Of a stretch of 64,000 nucleotides of DNA, positions 25,759-34,606 are shown piece by piece (the first letter of the stretch is position 1; every line of letters starts with the position of its first letter). Origin of the DNA: Ferrovibrio sp964218355. GTDB taxonomy: Bacteria > Pseudomonadota > Alphaproteobacteria > Ferrovibrionales > Ferrovibrionaceae. The position numbers and the translations under genes are program-made. The notes under the pieces are model-generated. The model searched no databases. It was not told the DNA's origin and worked only from the letters and a program-made list of their open reading frames with translations. The stretch lies in the NCBI RefSeq assembly GCF_964218355.1, contig NZ_CAXPMC010000021.1, positions 124,001 through 188,000 on the forward strand. Reading direction: 5' to 3'.

Positions 25759-26561
25759 TGGCCAGACGCAAGGACAAAATCACCTCCGCCATTGCCTGGA
25801 GCAAACCCGACAAGATCAGCGTGCGCGGACTGGACCTGACGAACGAGATTCTGGGGCACATGAATCTCGGCGATCTGGCGTTCCTGCAGTTGACGGGCCG
25901 CAGGGCCACGCCCCAGGAAAGCCAGGTGTTCAACGCCCTCGTCATCACGCTGGTCGAACATGGTATCACGCCGTCTGCCTTGGCCGCGCGCATGACCTAT
26001 ATGGGTGCGCCGGAATCGCTCCAGGCCGCCGTCGCGGCTGGGCTCTGCGGGCTGGGCACGGTATTCGTCGGCTCGATGGAAGGCGCTTCAAAGATGCTGT
26101 ACGAGGCGTTGCCGGAGGACAAACTGGGCACCGGTGCCGATCTCGACGCCATTGCCGCCAAAACGGTCGAGACGTTCCGCCGCCGCAGGACAATTGTGCC
26201 GGGGCTGGGCCATCCGGTACACAAGCCGGTAGACCCCCGCGCGCCGCGGCTTTTCCAGATTGCGGCGGAGAACGGTAAGTCGGGCGAATATGTCGCGCTG
26301 ATCCAGAAGATCCAAGCTGCCGCGGAAAAGGCGTCGGGCAAGATGCTGCCGATCAACGCCACCGGCGCGATCGGAGCGATCTGCTGCGAGTTCGGCTTCC
26401 CATGGAAGATCGTGCGCGGCTTTGGCGTGATGGCACGCGCGATCGGGCTTGTGGGCCATATCCTCGAGGAGAGCGAGAATCCGATTTCCTACGAAATCTG
26501 GCAGCGCGCTGAAGAGGAGATCCTGGAGACAAGCGGCCCCGGCGAGCACGCGGTGGAATGA
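25758..26561 (+). CDS. Short citrate-synthase-fold protein (citryl-CoA lyase-like)
   Basis: A 267-residue protein matching only the C-terminal part of citrate synthase, the form often annotated citryl-CoA lyase. GLGHPVHKPVDPRAPRLF corresponds to the synthase segment with its second active-site His. The segment that normally reads LHGGAN is VGSMEGASK here, so the first catalytic His is absent, and the Asp-bearing segment reads INATGAIGAICCEFGFPW without an obvious Asp. It may cleave or form a C-C bond in an acyl-CoA by altered chemistry, or bind a CoA ester; the reaction is not known to me. It is the last gene of the 15704-26561 operon, right after a 3-hydroxyacyl-CoA dehydrogenase-like gene. 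Confidence 0.78.
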   Translation: MARRKDKITSAIAWSKPDKISVRGLDLTNEILGHMNLGDLAFLQLTGRRATPQESQVFNALVITLVEHGITPSALAARMTYMGAPESLQAAVAAGLCGLGTVFVGSMEGASKMLYEALPEDKLGTGADLDAIAAKTVETFRRRRTIVPGLGHPVHKPVDPRAPRLFQIAAENGKSGEYVALIQKIQAAAEKASGKMLPINATGAIGAICCEFGFPWKIVRGFGVMARAIGLVGHILEESENPISYEIWQRAEEEILETSGPGEHAVE

Positions 26562-26609
26562 AGGACCCGCACCTCCGCGCTGTCAACCATGACCAGTTGC
26601 GTGAGGAAC

Positions 26610-27326
26610 TCAGGCCCGGCGGAATCGGTTTTCCAGCACGGCCGTTTCGCCGTACGCGGCCGCTTCCGGGATCCGGAACAGCCGGCCTTCGGGACTATCG
26701 GATGGTTCGGGAACCACGGTAACGATCGGTCGTTCCCGTGCTGCCGCCAGTGCGGCCGTTACAGTATTGTAGCGTGCCAGCCAGCGCAGGTTCATATAAG
26801 TGGCGAACATCAGGTTGAGCTCGCAGGCCTCGGCGGCCGCAACGACCGCCGAAGGGCGGAGCCATGCCGCGGACATGACTTCGCGCAAGTCCGCGGCAGC
26901 GGCTTGGCGCGACGGACCTCGCGCCAGGAAAAAATGAGTATCGAAGCGTTTCGGCAGATGTGGCGGTGTTATCCAATGGGCAAAGGGCACCAGGCGATCT
27001 GTAGCCAGCGCAAAACCCCCTTTTCTTAGCAGCGTCTGGAAGTCGGCTGCTGGCGCGACCGCCTCGGGCTCGGGTTCGGCCAGAAGCAGACCGCATTCTT
27101 CATAAGTTTCCCGGATGGCGGTGACCCGCAGCGTCGCATCGGCTGCATTGCCCGTTGCCAGTGTCGCATCCGCAGCATCCACCGCGCCGCCCGGAAATAC
27201 GAATTTTCCCGCGGCAAAACTCGCAGATCCGGTCCGCTCCACCATCATGACTTCGGTACTATCAGCGCCGTCACGTAGCAGGATGAGCGAAGCCGCCAGA
27301 CGCGGAACTGCAACGGCGGAGGACAT
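26610..27326 (-). CDS. NUDIX hydrolase, NUDT19-like
   Basis: A 238-residue NUDIX protein. The box is split by an insertion, FPGGAVDAADATLA followed by AIRETYEECGLLL, the arrangement seen in the NUDT19 (RP2) family of CoA diphosphatases. It may trim CoA or acyl-CoA esters in a region rich in CoA metabolism. The ATG at 27326 has GGAG upstream and lies 16 bases past the MFS stop. It is the last gene of the ten-gene leftward operon and converges with the region-A operon, 48 bases away, where no terminator hairpin is evident. Confidence 0.82.
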   Translation of the reverse strand: MSSAVAVPRLAASLILLRDGADSTEVMMVERTGSASFAAGKFVFPGGAVDAADATLATGNAADATLRVTAIRETYEECGLLLAEPEPEAVAPAADFQTLLRKGGFALATDRLVPFAHWITPPHLPKRFDTHFFLARGPSRQAAAADLREVMSAAWLRPSAVVAAAEACELNLMFATYMNLRWLARYNTVTAALAAARERPIVTVVPEPSDSPEGRLFRIPEAAAYGETAVLENRFRRA

Positions 27327-27342
27327 CAGGCAATCTCCATGG

Positions 27343-28608
27343 TCATGCGGGCGGCAGTCGGATCGGGGTCGGTGAGCGGAAAGCGGTCTGCCAGGTGAAT
27401 GGCATGGCCGCAAGAAGAATGCCTGTTGCGGCAACGATCAGGGCGATCCGGTAATTGCCCGACAAGTCGTGCAGATAGCCCGACAGCCAGGCGCCAAAGC
27501 CGGCGCCGACATTGCTGGTGGCATAGATCACGCCATAAATGGCCGCCGCAGCGGGACCGGTGAAAAGGCGGTTCGACATCGTTGCGATGATCGGTCCGCG
27601 CGCGCCCTGTGCAATGCCGAAGATGCCGACATAGGCCGCTAGCAGCCACTCCGAGACCGCGTAGCTCAGGCCCAACAGGCAAAGGGTGCCGGCGTAGGTG
27701 CAAGCGAAGCTCAGCAATGCGATCGGGCGCAGGCCGAACCGGTCGGAGAGCCAGCCGGACAGGATCACGCCGCCGACAGAGAGCATGCCGGAAAGGCCGA
27801 AAGCCGTCGCCGCCGTCAGGGGCGCATAGCCACTTTCCACCAGGAAGGGCACCACCTGCACGATCACCACATACATGCTGAATCCGGTCAGGCCGAATGT
27901 CGCCATTAGCCCGAGGAATTCCGGACGACGGAACGCCTGAGTGAGACTCGGGCTCGCATTCGCGTCTCCGGATGCACCAGAACTTGCGTTCAATGCGGGT
28001 ACGGCAGGATCCAGTCGCCGCCAGGGCAACAATAAGGTGAGCACAATCAGCACTGCGACCGTCCAGCCCATGACGGCATAGGTACTGCGCCAGCCCTGCC
28101 ACTCGATCCACCATTGCGCCAGCGGGACCAGAAGGAGCGAGCCGGTGCCGAGCCCGGCATAAACCGCTCCCATAGCGACCGACACGCGCTGGCGGAACCA
28201 CCCGCCAATCAGGGCCGAGGCAGGCACAATCCCGATCGCCGCAATACCGATACTGGCCAGTACGCCGATGCAGAGATACAGAGCGACGATACCGTCGGCA
28301 TGAGCCGCGCCCAACATCGCGAACGCAATCAATGCAACCCCGAGCGCATAGCAGACACGGGCGCCAAGGCGGCGCAACAGAAGACCGGCGAGCGGCGCGC
28401 TCAGTCCGGAGACGAGCATATAGGTGGAATAGACGCCTGCTGTCTGCTGCCGCGTAGCGCCGAATTCCTGCTCGATCGGCAGCAGGAATACCATCCAGGT
28501 ATCTGCTACCCCGCGCGAGATAAAGACGAACCCGAAGGCGACGGCCAGCGCGAAAGTGGCAAGCCGCCCTCTACCGTCGTCCTGTACCTTACGCGCGACA
28601 TCCGTCAT
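27343..28608 (-). CDS. MFS transporter
   Basis: A 421-residue membrane protein with about twelve hydrophobic segments and the loop signature between helices 2 and 3 (LLLRRLGARVCYALG) repeated in weaker form in the second half (GWLSDRFGLRPIALL). It resembles monocarboxylate-type or oxalate/formate-type MFS carriers. It starts six bases past the TRAP permease gene in the same operon. It could export or import the organic acid handled by these enzymes, alongside the TRAP system. Substrate unknown. Confidence 0.85.
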   Translation of the reverse strand: MTDVARKVQDDGRGRLATFALAVAFGFVFISRGVADTWMVFLLPIEQEFGATRQQTAGVYSTYMLVSGLSAPLAGLLLRRLGARVCYALGVALIAFAMLGAAHADGIVALYLCIGVLASIGIAAIGIVPASALIGGWFRQRVSVAMGAVYAGLGTGSLLLVPLAQWWIEWQGWRSTYAVMGWTVAVLIVLTLLLPWRRLDPAVPALNASSGASGDANASPSLTQAFRRPEFLGLMATFGLTGFSMYVVIVQVVPFLVESGYAPLTAATAFGLSGMLSVGGVILSGWLSDRFGLRPIALLSFACTYAGTLCLLGLSYAVSEWLLAAYVGIFGIAQGARGPIIATMSNRLFTGPAAAAIYGVIYATSNVGAGFGAWLSGYLHDLSGNYRIALIVAATGILLAAMPFTWQTAFRSPTPIRLPPA

Positions 28609-28614
28609 ACGCGA

Positions 28615-29904
28615 TTACTGAACGATTGTTGACGGCAGCCACATGACCAGGGCGGGAAACATGGCCAGGAGAAGAATGACCAGCATATGCGCGATTACAT
28701 GCGGCGTGACGCCGATGAAGATATCCTTGACCGGTATCTTGGAATAGGCCGATACCACGTAGACATTCAGCCCGACCGGCGGCGTGACCAGACCGACTTC
28801 GGCGGTGATGATTATGATGATGCCGAACCAGATCGGATCGAAGCCCAGCGCCGTCACCACCGGCAGGACGACCGGCACGGTGAGAAACAGGATCGCCACC
28901 TGGTCCAGGAAGCATCCTAGAACCAGATACAGCAGCACGATCAGCAGAAAAATGAACCACCGCGACACATCGAGATTTCCGACATAGGAAACCAGTTCCT
29001 GGGTGAACCCAGTGAGCGTGAAGTAATACCCGAAGACCTGGGCGCAGATGATGATCAGGACGATCATGCAGGTTGTGCGGGATGCACTGAACAAGGCGTT
29101 GCAAAAACTGTTCCAGGTGAGCCGCCGCCGCATTGCCGCGATCACCATGGCACCGAAAGCACCGAGGCTGGCAGCCTCAGTCGGCGTGGCGATGCCGAGA
29201 TAGATACAGCCGGTCACCAGCATAATCAGCGCTACCATGGGCCCGACGATGCGCAAGGAGGCAACCTTTTCCCGCAGGGAGTAACTCGAGACGGCGGGCG
29301 CATGGGAGGGATTGATCGCCGCAAGGACCAGAACCGTCAAAGCGATTACCAGGGTGACCAGCAGGCCCGGGATAATGCCCGCAATCAGCAGCTTGCTGAT
29401 GCTCAGCTGCGCGATGAGGCCATACAGCACGATTGCGATCGACGGCGGGATCAGCATCGCCAGCGTGCCGGAGATGGCAACGACGCCGGAAGCAAGACGA
29501 GGATTGTAGTTGTGCCGGATCATCGCCGGGATGCTGGTTCCCGACAGGGTGGCGGCCGCCGCCGTAGAGGAGCCAGAGATCGCACCGAAGCCGGCACCGG
29601 CCAGAGCAGTTGCTATCGCAAGTCCCGCCGGTGTCCGCCCGAGCCACACCTTGGCGCTGTCGAACAGCTCCTCTGCGATGCGGCTGACGATAATGAATTC
29701 CGCCATGAGCATGAACATCGGCACGGTGATCAGCTCGTAGGACGACGTGGTAGACAGCGGAGTGGCACGCAGGATGCCAAGCACCATGTCCAGACCGCCC
29801 TTGAGCCACAGACCGACCATGCCGGCGACGCCCAACGCGAAGGCCACCGGCATACCGAAGACCAGCAGCAGGAGCAGTATGATTATTCCGGCGGCGACAA
29901 TCAT
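28615..29904 (-). CDS. TRAP transporter large permease (DctM)
   Basis: A 429-residue integral membrane protein with ALGVAGMVGLWLKGG near the N-terminus, SGSSTAAAATLSGTSIPAM, and PTEAASLGAFGA, all landmarks of the TRAP large subunit. It couples sodium-driven uptake of a carboxylate delivered by a periplasmic receptor. Its start overlaps the small-subunit stop (ATGA at 29901-29904). The likely receptor is the DctP protein at 37894, on the opposite strand across the IclR gene and the operon promoter. Confidence 0.92.
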   Translation of the reverse strand: MIVAAGIIILLLLLVFGMPVAFALGVAGMVGLWLKGGLDMVLGILRATPLSTTSSYELITVPMFMLMAEFIIVSRIAEELFDSAKVWLGRTPAGLAIATALAGAGFGAISGSSTAAAATLSGTSIPAMIRHNYNPRLASGVVAISGTLAMLIPPSIAIVLYGLIAQLSISKLLIAGIIPGLLVTLVIALTVLVLAAINPSHAPAVSSYSLREKVASLRIVGPMVALIMLVTGCIYLGIATPTEAASLGAFGAMVIAAMRRRLTWNSFCNALFSASRTTCMIVLIIICAQVFGYYFTLTGFTQELVSYVGNLDVSRWFIFLLIVLLYLVLGCFLDQVAILFLTVPVVLPVVTALGFDPIWFGIIIIITAEVGLVTPPVGLNVYVVSAYSKIPVKDIFIGVTPHVIAHMLVILLLAMFPALVMWLPSTIVQ

Positions 29905-30446
29905 TCCATATGCTCCCCGGCGAGTTGATCTCCGCCTTTCTGCTCGAACGGGCGGCCACTCAACAGGGCGATGATTCGATTGATGGTGGCCAGCACGACG
30001 CGGATGATCAGCAATCCGACGCCGACCGAGCCAAAGATGTATGGCGGCCAGGTCGGCCAGGGGATTGTGCCGTCGACCACGTCATTGGCCAGAAAGGCCT
30101 CAATGCCGTTGATCGCCATCTGATGTAGGATCAGCGCGAAAAGCAGCAATGAGGCGCAATAACCGATTATCTCGGCGGCAAGCAGCAATCGGGTGCCGCG
30201 AAGCACGTCGAAAAGATCGACCTTGATATGGGCGCCGCGGCGGAAGGTATCGGCGAGCGCAAGGAAGAAGACCAGCGTGACGAGGTACATTCCGATGAGG
30301 TCGAACGACCAGCTGAGCGGCGCGGAGAAGAAATAGCGCAGAACGACGTCCACCACGATGACCATCATGATGGTAAACAGCCCGGCGCCTGCGAGATACA
30401 GGAAGAGCCGGTCGAGCGCTCCGATCAATCTATCCAGCCCTGCCAT
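29901..30446 (-). CDS. TRAP transporter small permease (DctQ)
   Basis: A 181-residue protein with four predicted membrane segments and the DctQ landmark VVDVVLRYFFSAPLSWS followed by a hydrophobic helix and RRGAHIKVDLF. The ATG at 30446 has GGGAGGA; upstream codons in frame lack a good start. It partners the DctM protein encoded next. Confidence 0.9.
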   Translation of the reverse strand: MAGLDRLIGALDRLFLYLAGAGLFTIMMVIVVDVVLRYFFSAPLSWSFDLIGMYLVTLVFFLALADTFRRGAHIKVDLFDVLRGTRLLLAAEIIGYCASLLLFALILHQMAINGIEAFLANDVVDGTIPWPTWPPYIFGSVGVGLLIIRVVLATINRIIALLSGRPFEQKGGDQLAGEHME

Positions 30447-30471
30447 ATGTCCTCCCTCACCCGCGCTGTTT

Positions 30472-31236
30472 TCAGCGTCCACGCCACTGCGGCTTACGTT
30501 TTTCCTTGAAGGCACGCGGGCCTTCCTGGGCATCCTCGCTGCGGTAGACACGTTCGAAAACGTGATGTCCCGCCCGCAGCGCTGCGGACCGCCCCATTTC
30601 CGTTGAGAGATACACCAGTTCCCGCGCGGCGCGTACGGTCAACGGTGCGTTGCCGGCAATCTTCTCCGCCATCGCCAGAGCCGCCGGCATGAGTTCCGCG
30701 GCCGGGACCACCTGGTTGACAAAGCCGATCTCATAGGCGCGCCTGGCACTGATCGGATCGCCGGTCAGCAGCAATTCCATCATCACACGCTGCGGGATGA
30801 TATAGCCCAGAGGCGCCGCCCAGGGCATGCCGCGGCCGACCTTGCCCTCGGTGATGGCGAACGTGGCATGCTCGGCGGCGATGCAGAGGTCGCACATCTG
30901 GGTCAGCAGCCAGCCGCCCGCATAGGCGACACCATTGACTGCGGCAATGACGGGCTTGGTTACATGTACCGTATCCCCGATCACCGGCAGGAAATCGCGC
31001 GGCGGCACCCCCAGCATGGTCTCGGCCGCCTCCTTGAGATCCATGCCGGCACAGAAGGCCTTGTCGCCGGAGCCAGTCAGAATGGCGACGAGGGCCGTTT
31101 CATCGGCCTCAAAGCGTTCGAAAGCGGCACGCAGGCCGAGGCGGACGGCTTTGCTGATGGCATTGCGCTGTTCCGGCCGGTTGATGGTGATAACAACCAC
31201 ATCACCCCGGCGGTCATACAGGATCTCGTCGCTCAT
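30472..31236 (-). CDS. Enoyl-CoA hydratase/isomerase (crotonase) family protein
   Basis: A 254-residue crotonase with FCAGMDLKEAA and NGVAYAGGWLLTQMCD. The first classical Glu position is not Glu (GGWLL), while a Glu is kept in FAITEGKVGRGMPW. This mixed pattern leaves open hydration, isomerisation or hydrolysis. It overlaps the upstream CoA-transferase by ATGA and precedes the TRAP permeases by 25 bases. It is likely one step in processing the acid imported by the TRAP system. Confidence 0.86.
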   Translation of the reverse strand: MSDEILYDRRGDVVVITINRPEQRNAISKAVRLGLRAAFERFEADETALVAILTGSGDKAFCAGMDLKEAAETMLGVPPRDFLPVIGDTVHVTKPVIAAVNGVAYAGGWLLTQMCDLCIAAEHATFAITEGKVGRGMPWAAPLGYIIPQRVMMELLLTGDPISARRAYEIGFVNQVVPAAELMPAALAMAEKIAGNAPLTVRAARELVYLSTEMGRSAALRAGHHVFERVYRSEDAQEGPRAFKEKRKPQWRGR

Positions 31237-32462
31237 GCTTTTGCCTTCCCCCGCCAGCGCCGGATAGCACCGCGCTGCTCAAGTCCGTCGAGTTCGGCAT
31301 CGCCGATCCCGAGCTCACCCAGAACCTCAGCCGTATGCTCACCCAGCAGGGGTGCCGCACGCGCGAAGCTCGCCGGCGTGTTTGAGAACCGCACCGGTGA
31401 AGACGGCAGACGCAGCTTGCCATCATGCGGGTCATCCAGGTCCTGGAAGAAGCCGACGTCGCTCAGATGCGGGTCGGTATACAGATCCGCCATGCTGTTG
31501 AGCCGGGCGACCGGAATTTCGGCCTGCTCGAGCAGCTCCAGCCATTCCTCCGAGGTCCGCTCGGCAATGACCTCTGCCACCATGGTGCAAAACGCCGCCA
31601 TATTGGCGCTGCGCGCCGCCTGGCTGGAGAACCGCTCATCAGAGGCGAGCGCCGGACGACCAGCCAGCTCGGTGAAGCGACGCCATTGCTTGTCATTATA
31701 GACCAGCACGGAAAGATAGCCGTTGCGCGTCTTGTACGGCCGGCGGTAGGGCGTGACCGTGCGGTCATAGACCGGACGGCCGAGCGGCGGGTCATAAGCC
31801 GCGCCGGCGATATGCTCGACCAGAAGGAAGGATGCCGTGATCTCGAACATCGGCACTTCGATCTCCTGGCCCCCGCCGCCACGCTGCCGGTGGAACAGGG
31901 CGGCCATGATCGCATAGGCGGCGCTGAGCGCGCAGACCTTGTCGCCAACCACGGTGGTGACGTATTGCGGTTCGGGATTGATCTCGGCCTGCAGCATGGC
32001 CAGACCGCTAATCGCCTGGATCGTGTCGTCATAGGCCGGCCTGCCGGAATACCGGCCGTCCTTGCCGTAACCATAGAGGCTTGCGTAGATCACGCCGGGA
32101 TTGACGGCAGATACAGCTGCATAATCGAGGCCCAGCCGCTGAATGGCGGGCAGCCGCATGGAATGGAGCACGATATCAGCCGTCTCGGCCAGACGCAGGC
32201 AGATATCCCGTCCCTCCGTCGTGCGCAGATCCAGCACGATGCCCCGCTTGCCGCGGTTGAGATTGGTGAACATGCCGCTGCGCCCCTTGGTCTTGCTGGG
32301 ACCGACATAGCGGGAAGTATCGCCATCGGGGCTTTCGACCTTGATCACGTCGGCGCCCAGATCGGCCATGATCTGGGTGCAATAGGGACCCATCAGGACC
32401 GACGTCAGGTCCAGCACGCGGATGCCGGACAGCGGGCCCTGTTTCTTTTCGGACTTGGTCAT
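31233..32462 (-). CDS. Class III CoA-transferase (CaiB/BaiF family)
   Basis: A 409-residue class III CoA-transferase: GIRVLDLTSVLMGPYCTQIMADLGADVIKVE at the N-terminus in two blocks, NRGKRGIVLDLR, and GRPAYDDTIQA with the Asp that forms the acyl anhydride. These enzymes move CoA between carboxylic acids. The family includes mesaconyl-CoA C1-C4 transferase and formyl-CoA transferase. Start and stop both overlap neighbours by ATGA. It sits beside a class I CoA-transferase, so the pathway uses two CoA transfers or two acceptors. Confidence 0.91.
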   Translation of the reverse strand: MTKSEKKQGPLSGIRVLDLTSVLMGPYCTQIMADLGADVIKVESPDGDTSRYVGPSKTKGRSGMFTNLNRGKRGIVLDLRTTEGRDICLRLAETADIVLHSMRLPAIQRLGLDYAAVSAVNPGVIYASLYGYGKDGRYSGRPAYDDTIQAISGLAMLQAEINPEPQYVTTVVGDKVCALSAAYAIMAALFHRQRGGGGQEIEVPMFEITASFLLVEHIAGAAYDPPLGRPVYDRTVTPYRRPYKTRNGYLSVLVYNDKQWRRFTELAGRPALASDERFSSQAARSANMAAFCTMVAEVIAERTSEEWLELLEQAEIPVARLNSMADLYTDPHLSDVGFFQDLDDPHDGKLRLPSSPVRFSNTPASFARAAPLLGEHTAEVLGELGIGDAELDGLEQRGAIRRWRGKAKA

Positions 32463-33730
32463 GCGGAACTCTTTCCAGCGGCATGGACGGCACGGTCGAG
32501 AGACTCGCGATGCGCCGGATGTGCGATTTCGATGAGAGTCCGGGTGCGCTGACTCAGGGTTTTACCCTGCAGGTTGGCAGCACCGAACTCGGTGATGATC
32601 ACATCCACATCGCTGCGCGCCGTGGTGACAGGCCCGGACAGACGCGCGACAATGCGGCTGACCGCACCATTCTGCGCCGTACTCGGCAGGGCGATGATGG
32701 AATGGCCGCCGGGCGAAGCGGCAGCAGCACGGACATAATCCACCTGCCCCCCGACCGCGCCGACATACTGTCCGCCGGCGCTTTCGGCATTCACCTGTCC
32801 CGTCAGATCCACCTCGACGGCAGAGTTCAGCGACACAAACCGCGAGAGCTGCGACAGGACGGCAAAGTTGTGCGTATGCGACAGCGGATGCATGCGCACG
32901 CTTTTGTTGCGATGGCAGAAGTCGAACAGACGCCGCGTCCCGATCAGGGCGCCGGTGACGCTGATGCCGGGATCGACCTCCTTGTAGGCATTCGAGATCG
33001 CGCCGGCTTCCACCAGATCGACCACGCTGTCGCCCAGCATGCCGGAATGGATGCCAAGATCACGGCGGCTGCGCAGATCGGACATCACCGCTTCGGGGAC
33101 CGACCCGATACCGACCTGCAGCGTGGCCCGATCCGGGATATAGGCCTGCGCGAAGCCGGAAATGGTACGGTCCAGGTCGGTAATTGCGGCGGGTGGCAAC
33201 TCGACCAGCGGCCGATCGCTTTCCACCAGAAAATCGATATCGTCGGCGGTGAGCGGCTCGACGCAGGGAACCTGCGGAACATTGACGTTCATTTCGGCCA
33301 CAACGACACGGGCGCGCCGGACGGCGGCGCGAATATAGTCGCTCGCCAACCCGAGGCTGAAATGCCCAGTTTCATCCCGAGGCGCTACCTGCACGAATGC
33401 GACATCGCAGGGGATGATGCCGTCGGCGACATAGGACTCCATCTTGGAGACATGACACGGCAGGACGTCCAGAACGCCGGCCTTGGCAAGCCGGCGATTG
33501 CTGCCTACCGCCCCCATGCCGAGAAAGCGGATGTGATCGGTATATTCCGGCCGCAGGGTGTCTGAGAATCCGGAGCCGAGAAAGACTGTGATGCCTCCCA
33601 GATCGGCACGCTGCGCCATCAGCGCTTCGGTCAAGGTCAACGGCTCGGCGCAGGCCTGCCCCCAGATAATGGTGTCTCCAGGCCGAACGATATTCCTGAG
33701 GTCCAGTTTGCCGGCATCCAGTTTCTGCAT
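32459..33730 (-). CDS. Class I CoA-transferase / acetyl-CoA hydrolase family (4-hydroxybutyrate CoA-transferase-like)
   Basis: A 423-residue protein of the acetyl-CoA hydrolase/transferase family. Landmarks are GDTIIWGQACAEP near the N-terminus, VQVGIGSVPEAVM, HSGMLGDSVVDL, and SLNSAVEVDLTGQVNAE, which carries the Glu thought to bind CoA. An acyl-CoA:acetate or acyl-CoA:succinate transferase role is likely. It could load CoA onto the acid taken up by the TRAP system. It starts three bases past the CitE-like stop in a tightly packed operon. Confidence 0.88.
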   Translation of the reverse strand: MQKLDAGKLDLRNIVRPGDTIIWGQACAEPLTLTEALMAQRADLGGITVFLGSGFSDTLRPEYTDHIRFLGMGAVGSNRRLAKAGVLDVLPCHVSKMESYVADGIIPCDVAFVQVAPRDETGHFSLGLASDYIRAAVRRARVVVAEMNVNVPQVPCVEPLTADDIDFLVESDRPLVELPPAAITDLDRTISGFAQAYIPDRATLQVGIGSVPEAVMSDLRSRRDLGIHSGMLGDSVVDLVEAGAISNAYKEVDPGISVTGALIGTRRLFDFCHRNKSVRMHPLSHTHNFAVLSQLSRFVSLNSAVEVDLTGQVNAESAGGQYVGAVGGQVDYVRAAAASPGGHSIIALPSTAQNGAVSRIVARLSGPVTTARSDVDVIITEFGAANLQGKTLSQRTRTLIEIAHPAHRESLDRAVHAAGKSSA

Positions 33731-33733
33731 GGC

Positions 33734-34606
33734 TCAGCCCCGCGCCTCAATCTGGCGAGCCAGTTCCAGCACTGCCTCGGCACGCTTGAGCAGCGGCCCG
33801 TCGATCATCTGCCCCTTGAAATCGATGGTGCCGAGTCCACGACGCGCGGCGTCGTTATAGACGGCGATGAGTTCGCGGGCATGCTCGGTCTCCGCAGTTG
33901 TCGGGGCGAAGATCTCATTGCAGATTTCGACCTGGCGCGGCACCACGCAGATCTTGCCCTCATACCCGAGGTCGCGCCCCTTCTCGGCATCCCGGCGGCA
34001 CTGATCGTCGTCACGGATCTCGACCACCGCCTGATCGATGGCGATGACACGTGCCGCTTTCGCGGCGAGCACCACCTGCGAGCGGGCATAGAGAACCTCC
34101 TCGCCGACTCGCGTCCGCCGGGCGCCGATGTCGGAGGCAAAATCCTCCGCGCCGAAGAAAGCCGAGGTGATGCGCGGGTGGGCAGCGCATAACGCGACGG
34201 CGTCGATCACGCCGCGCATCGATTCGATTCCGGCCATGATCTCAATCCGCCGCTTGCCGGATTGCGCAGTCTCGGCATGCTCGATCGCATGGACATTCGG
34301 GAACAGCTCATCCCGGCTTTCCAGCTTCGGCACGATCACGCCATCGATGTCGCAGGCCACGGCCGCTTCGATGTCGCGAAGGTAGTGCTTCGATGTGGCC
34401 TGGTTTATGCGCACATAGAGCTTGCCGCGCAGATCCGTGCCTCGCAGCATCTGCACTGCTTCACTAAGGCGCGAGCGGGCAGTATCCTTGTCGCCCTCGG
34501 GCGTTCCGTCCTCCAGATCGATGGCATAACAATCGGCCCTGAAGCGGGGGAATTTGGCCAACAGGTCATGCCGGTTGGCCGGCGCAAAGAAGAGACTGCG
34601 GATCAT
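33734..34606 (-). CDS. CitE/HpcH-type CoA ester lyase
   Basis: A 290-residue TIM-barrel lyase of the citrate lyase beta/HpcH family. RSLFFAPANR, IDLEDGTPEGDKD, YVRIN, and ESMRGVID are visible, with Asp and Glu ligands for magnesium. Relatives cleave malyl-CoA, beta-methylmalyl-CoA or citramalyl-CoA. With the class I and III CoA-transferases and the mesaconyl-C4-CoA-hydratase-like gene at 43404, a C5 dicarboxylate such as itaconate or mesaconate is a reasonable but unproven substrate idea. It overlaps the upstream gene by ATGA. Confidence 0.87.
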   Translation of the reverse strand: MIRSLFFAPANRHDLLAKFPRFRADCYAIDLEDGTPEGDKDTARSRLSEAVQMLRGTDLRGKLYVRINQATSKHYLRDIEAAVACDIDGVIVPKLESRDELFPNVHAIEHAETAQSGKRRIEIMAGIESMRGVIDAVALCAAHPRITSAFFGAEDFASDIGARRTRVGEEVLYARSQVVLAAKAARVIAIDQAVVEIRDDDQCRRDAEKGRDLGYEGKICVVPRQVEICNEIFAPTTAETEHARELIAVYNDAARRGLGTIDFKGQMIDGPLLKRAEAVLELARQIEARG

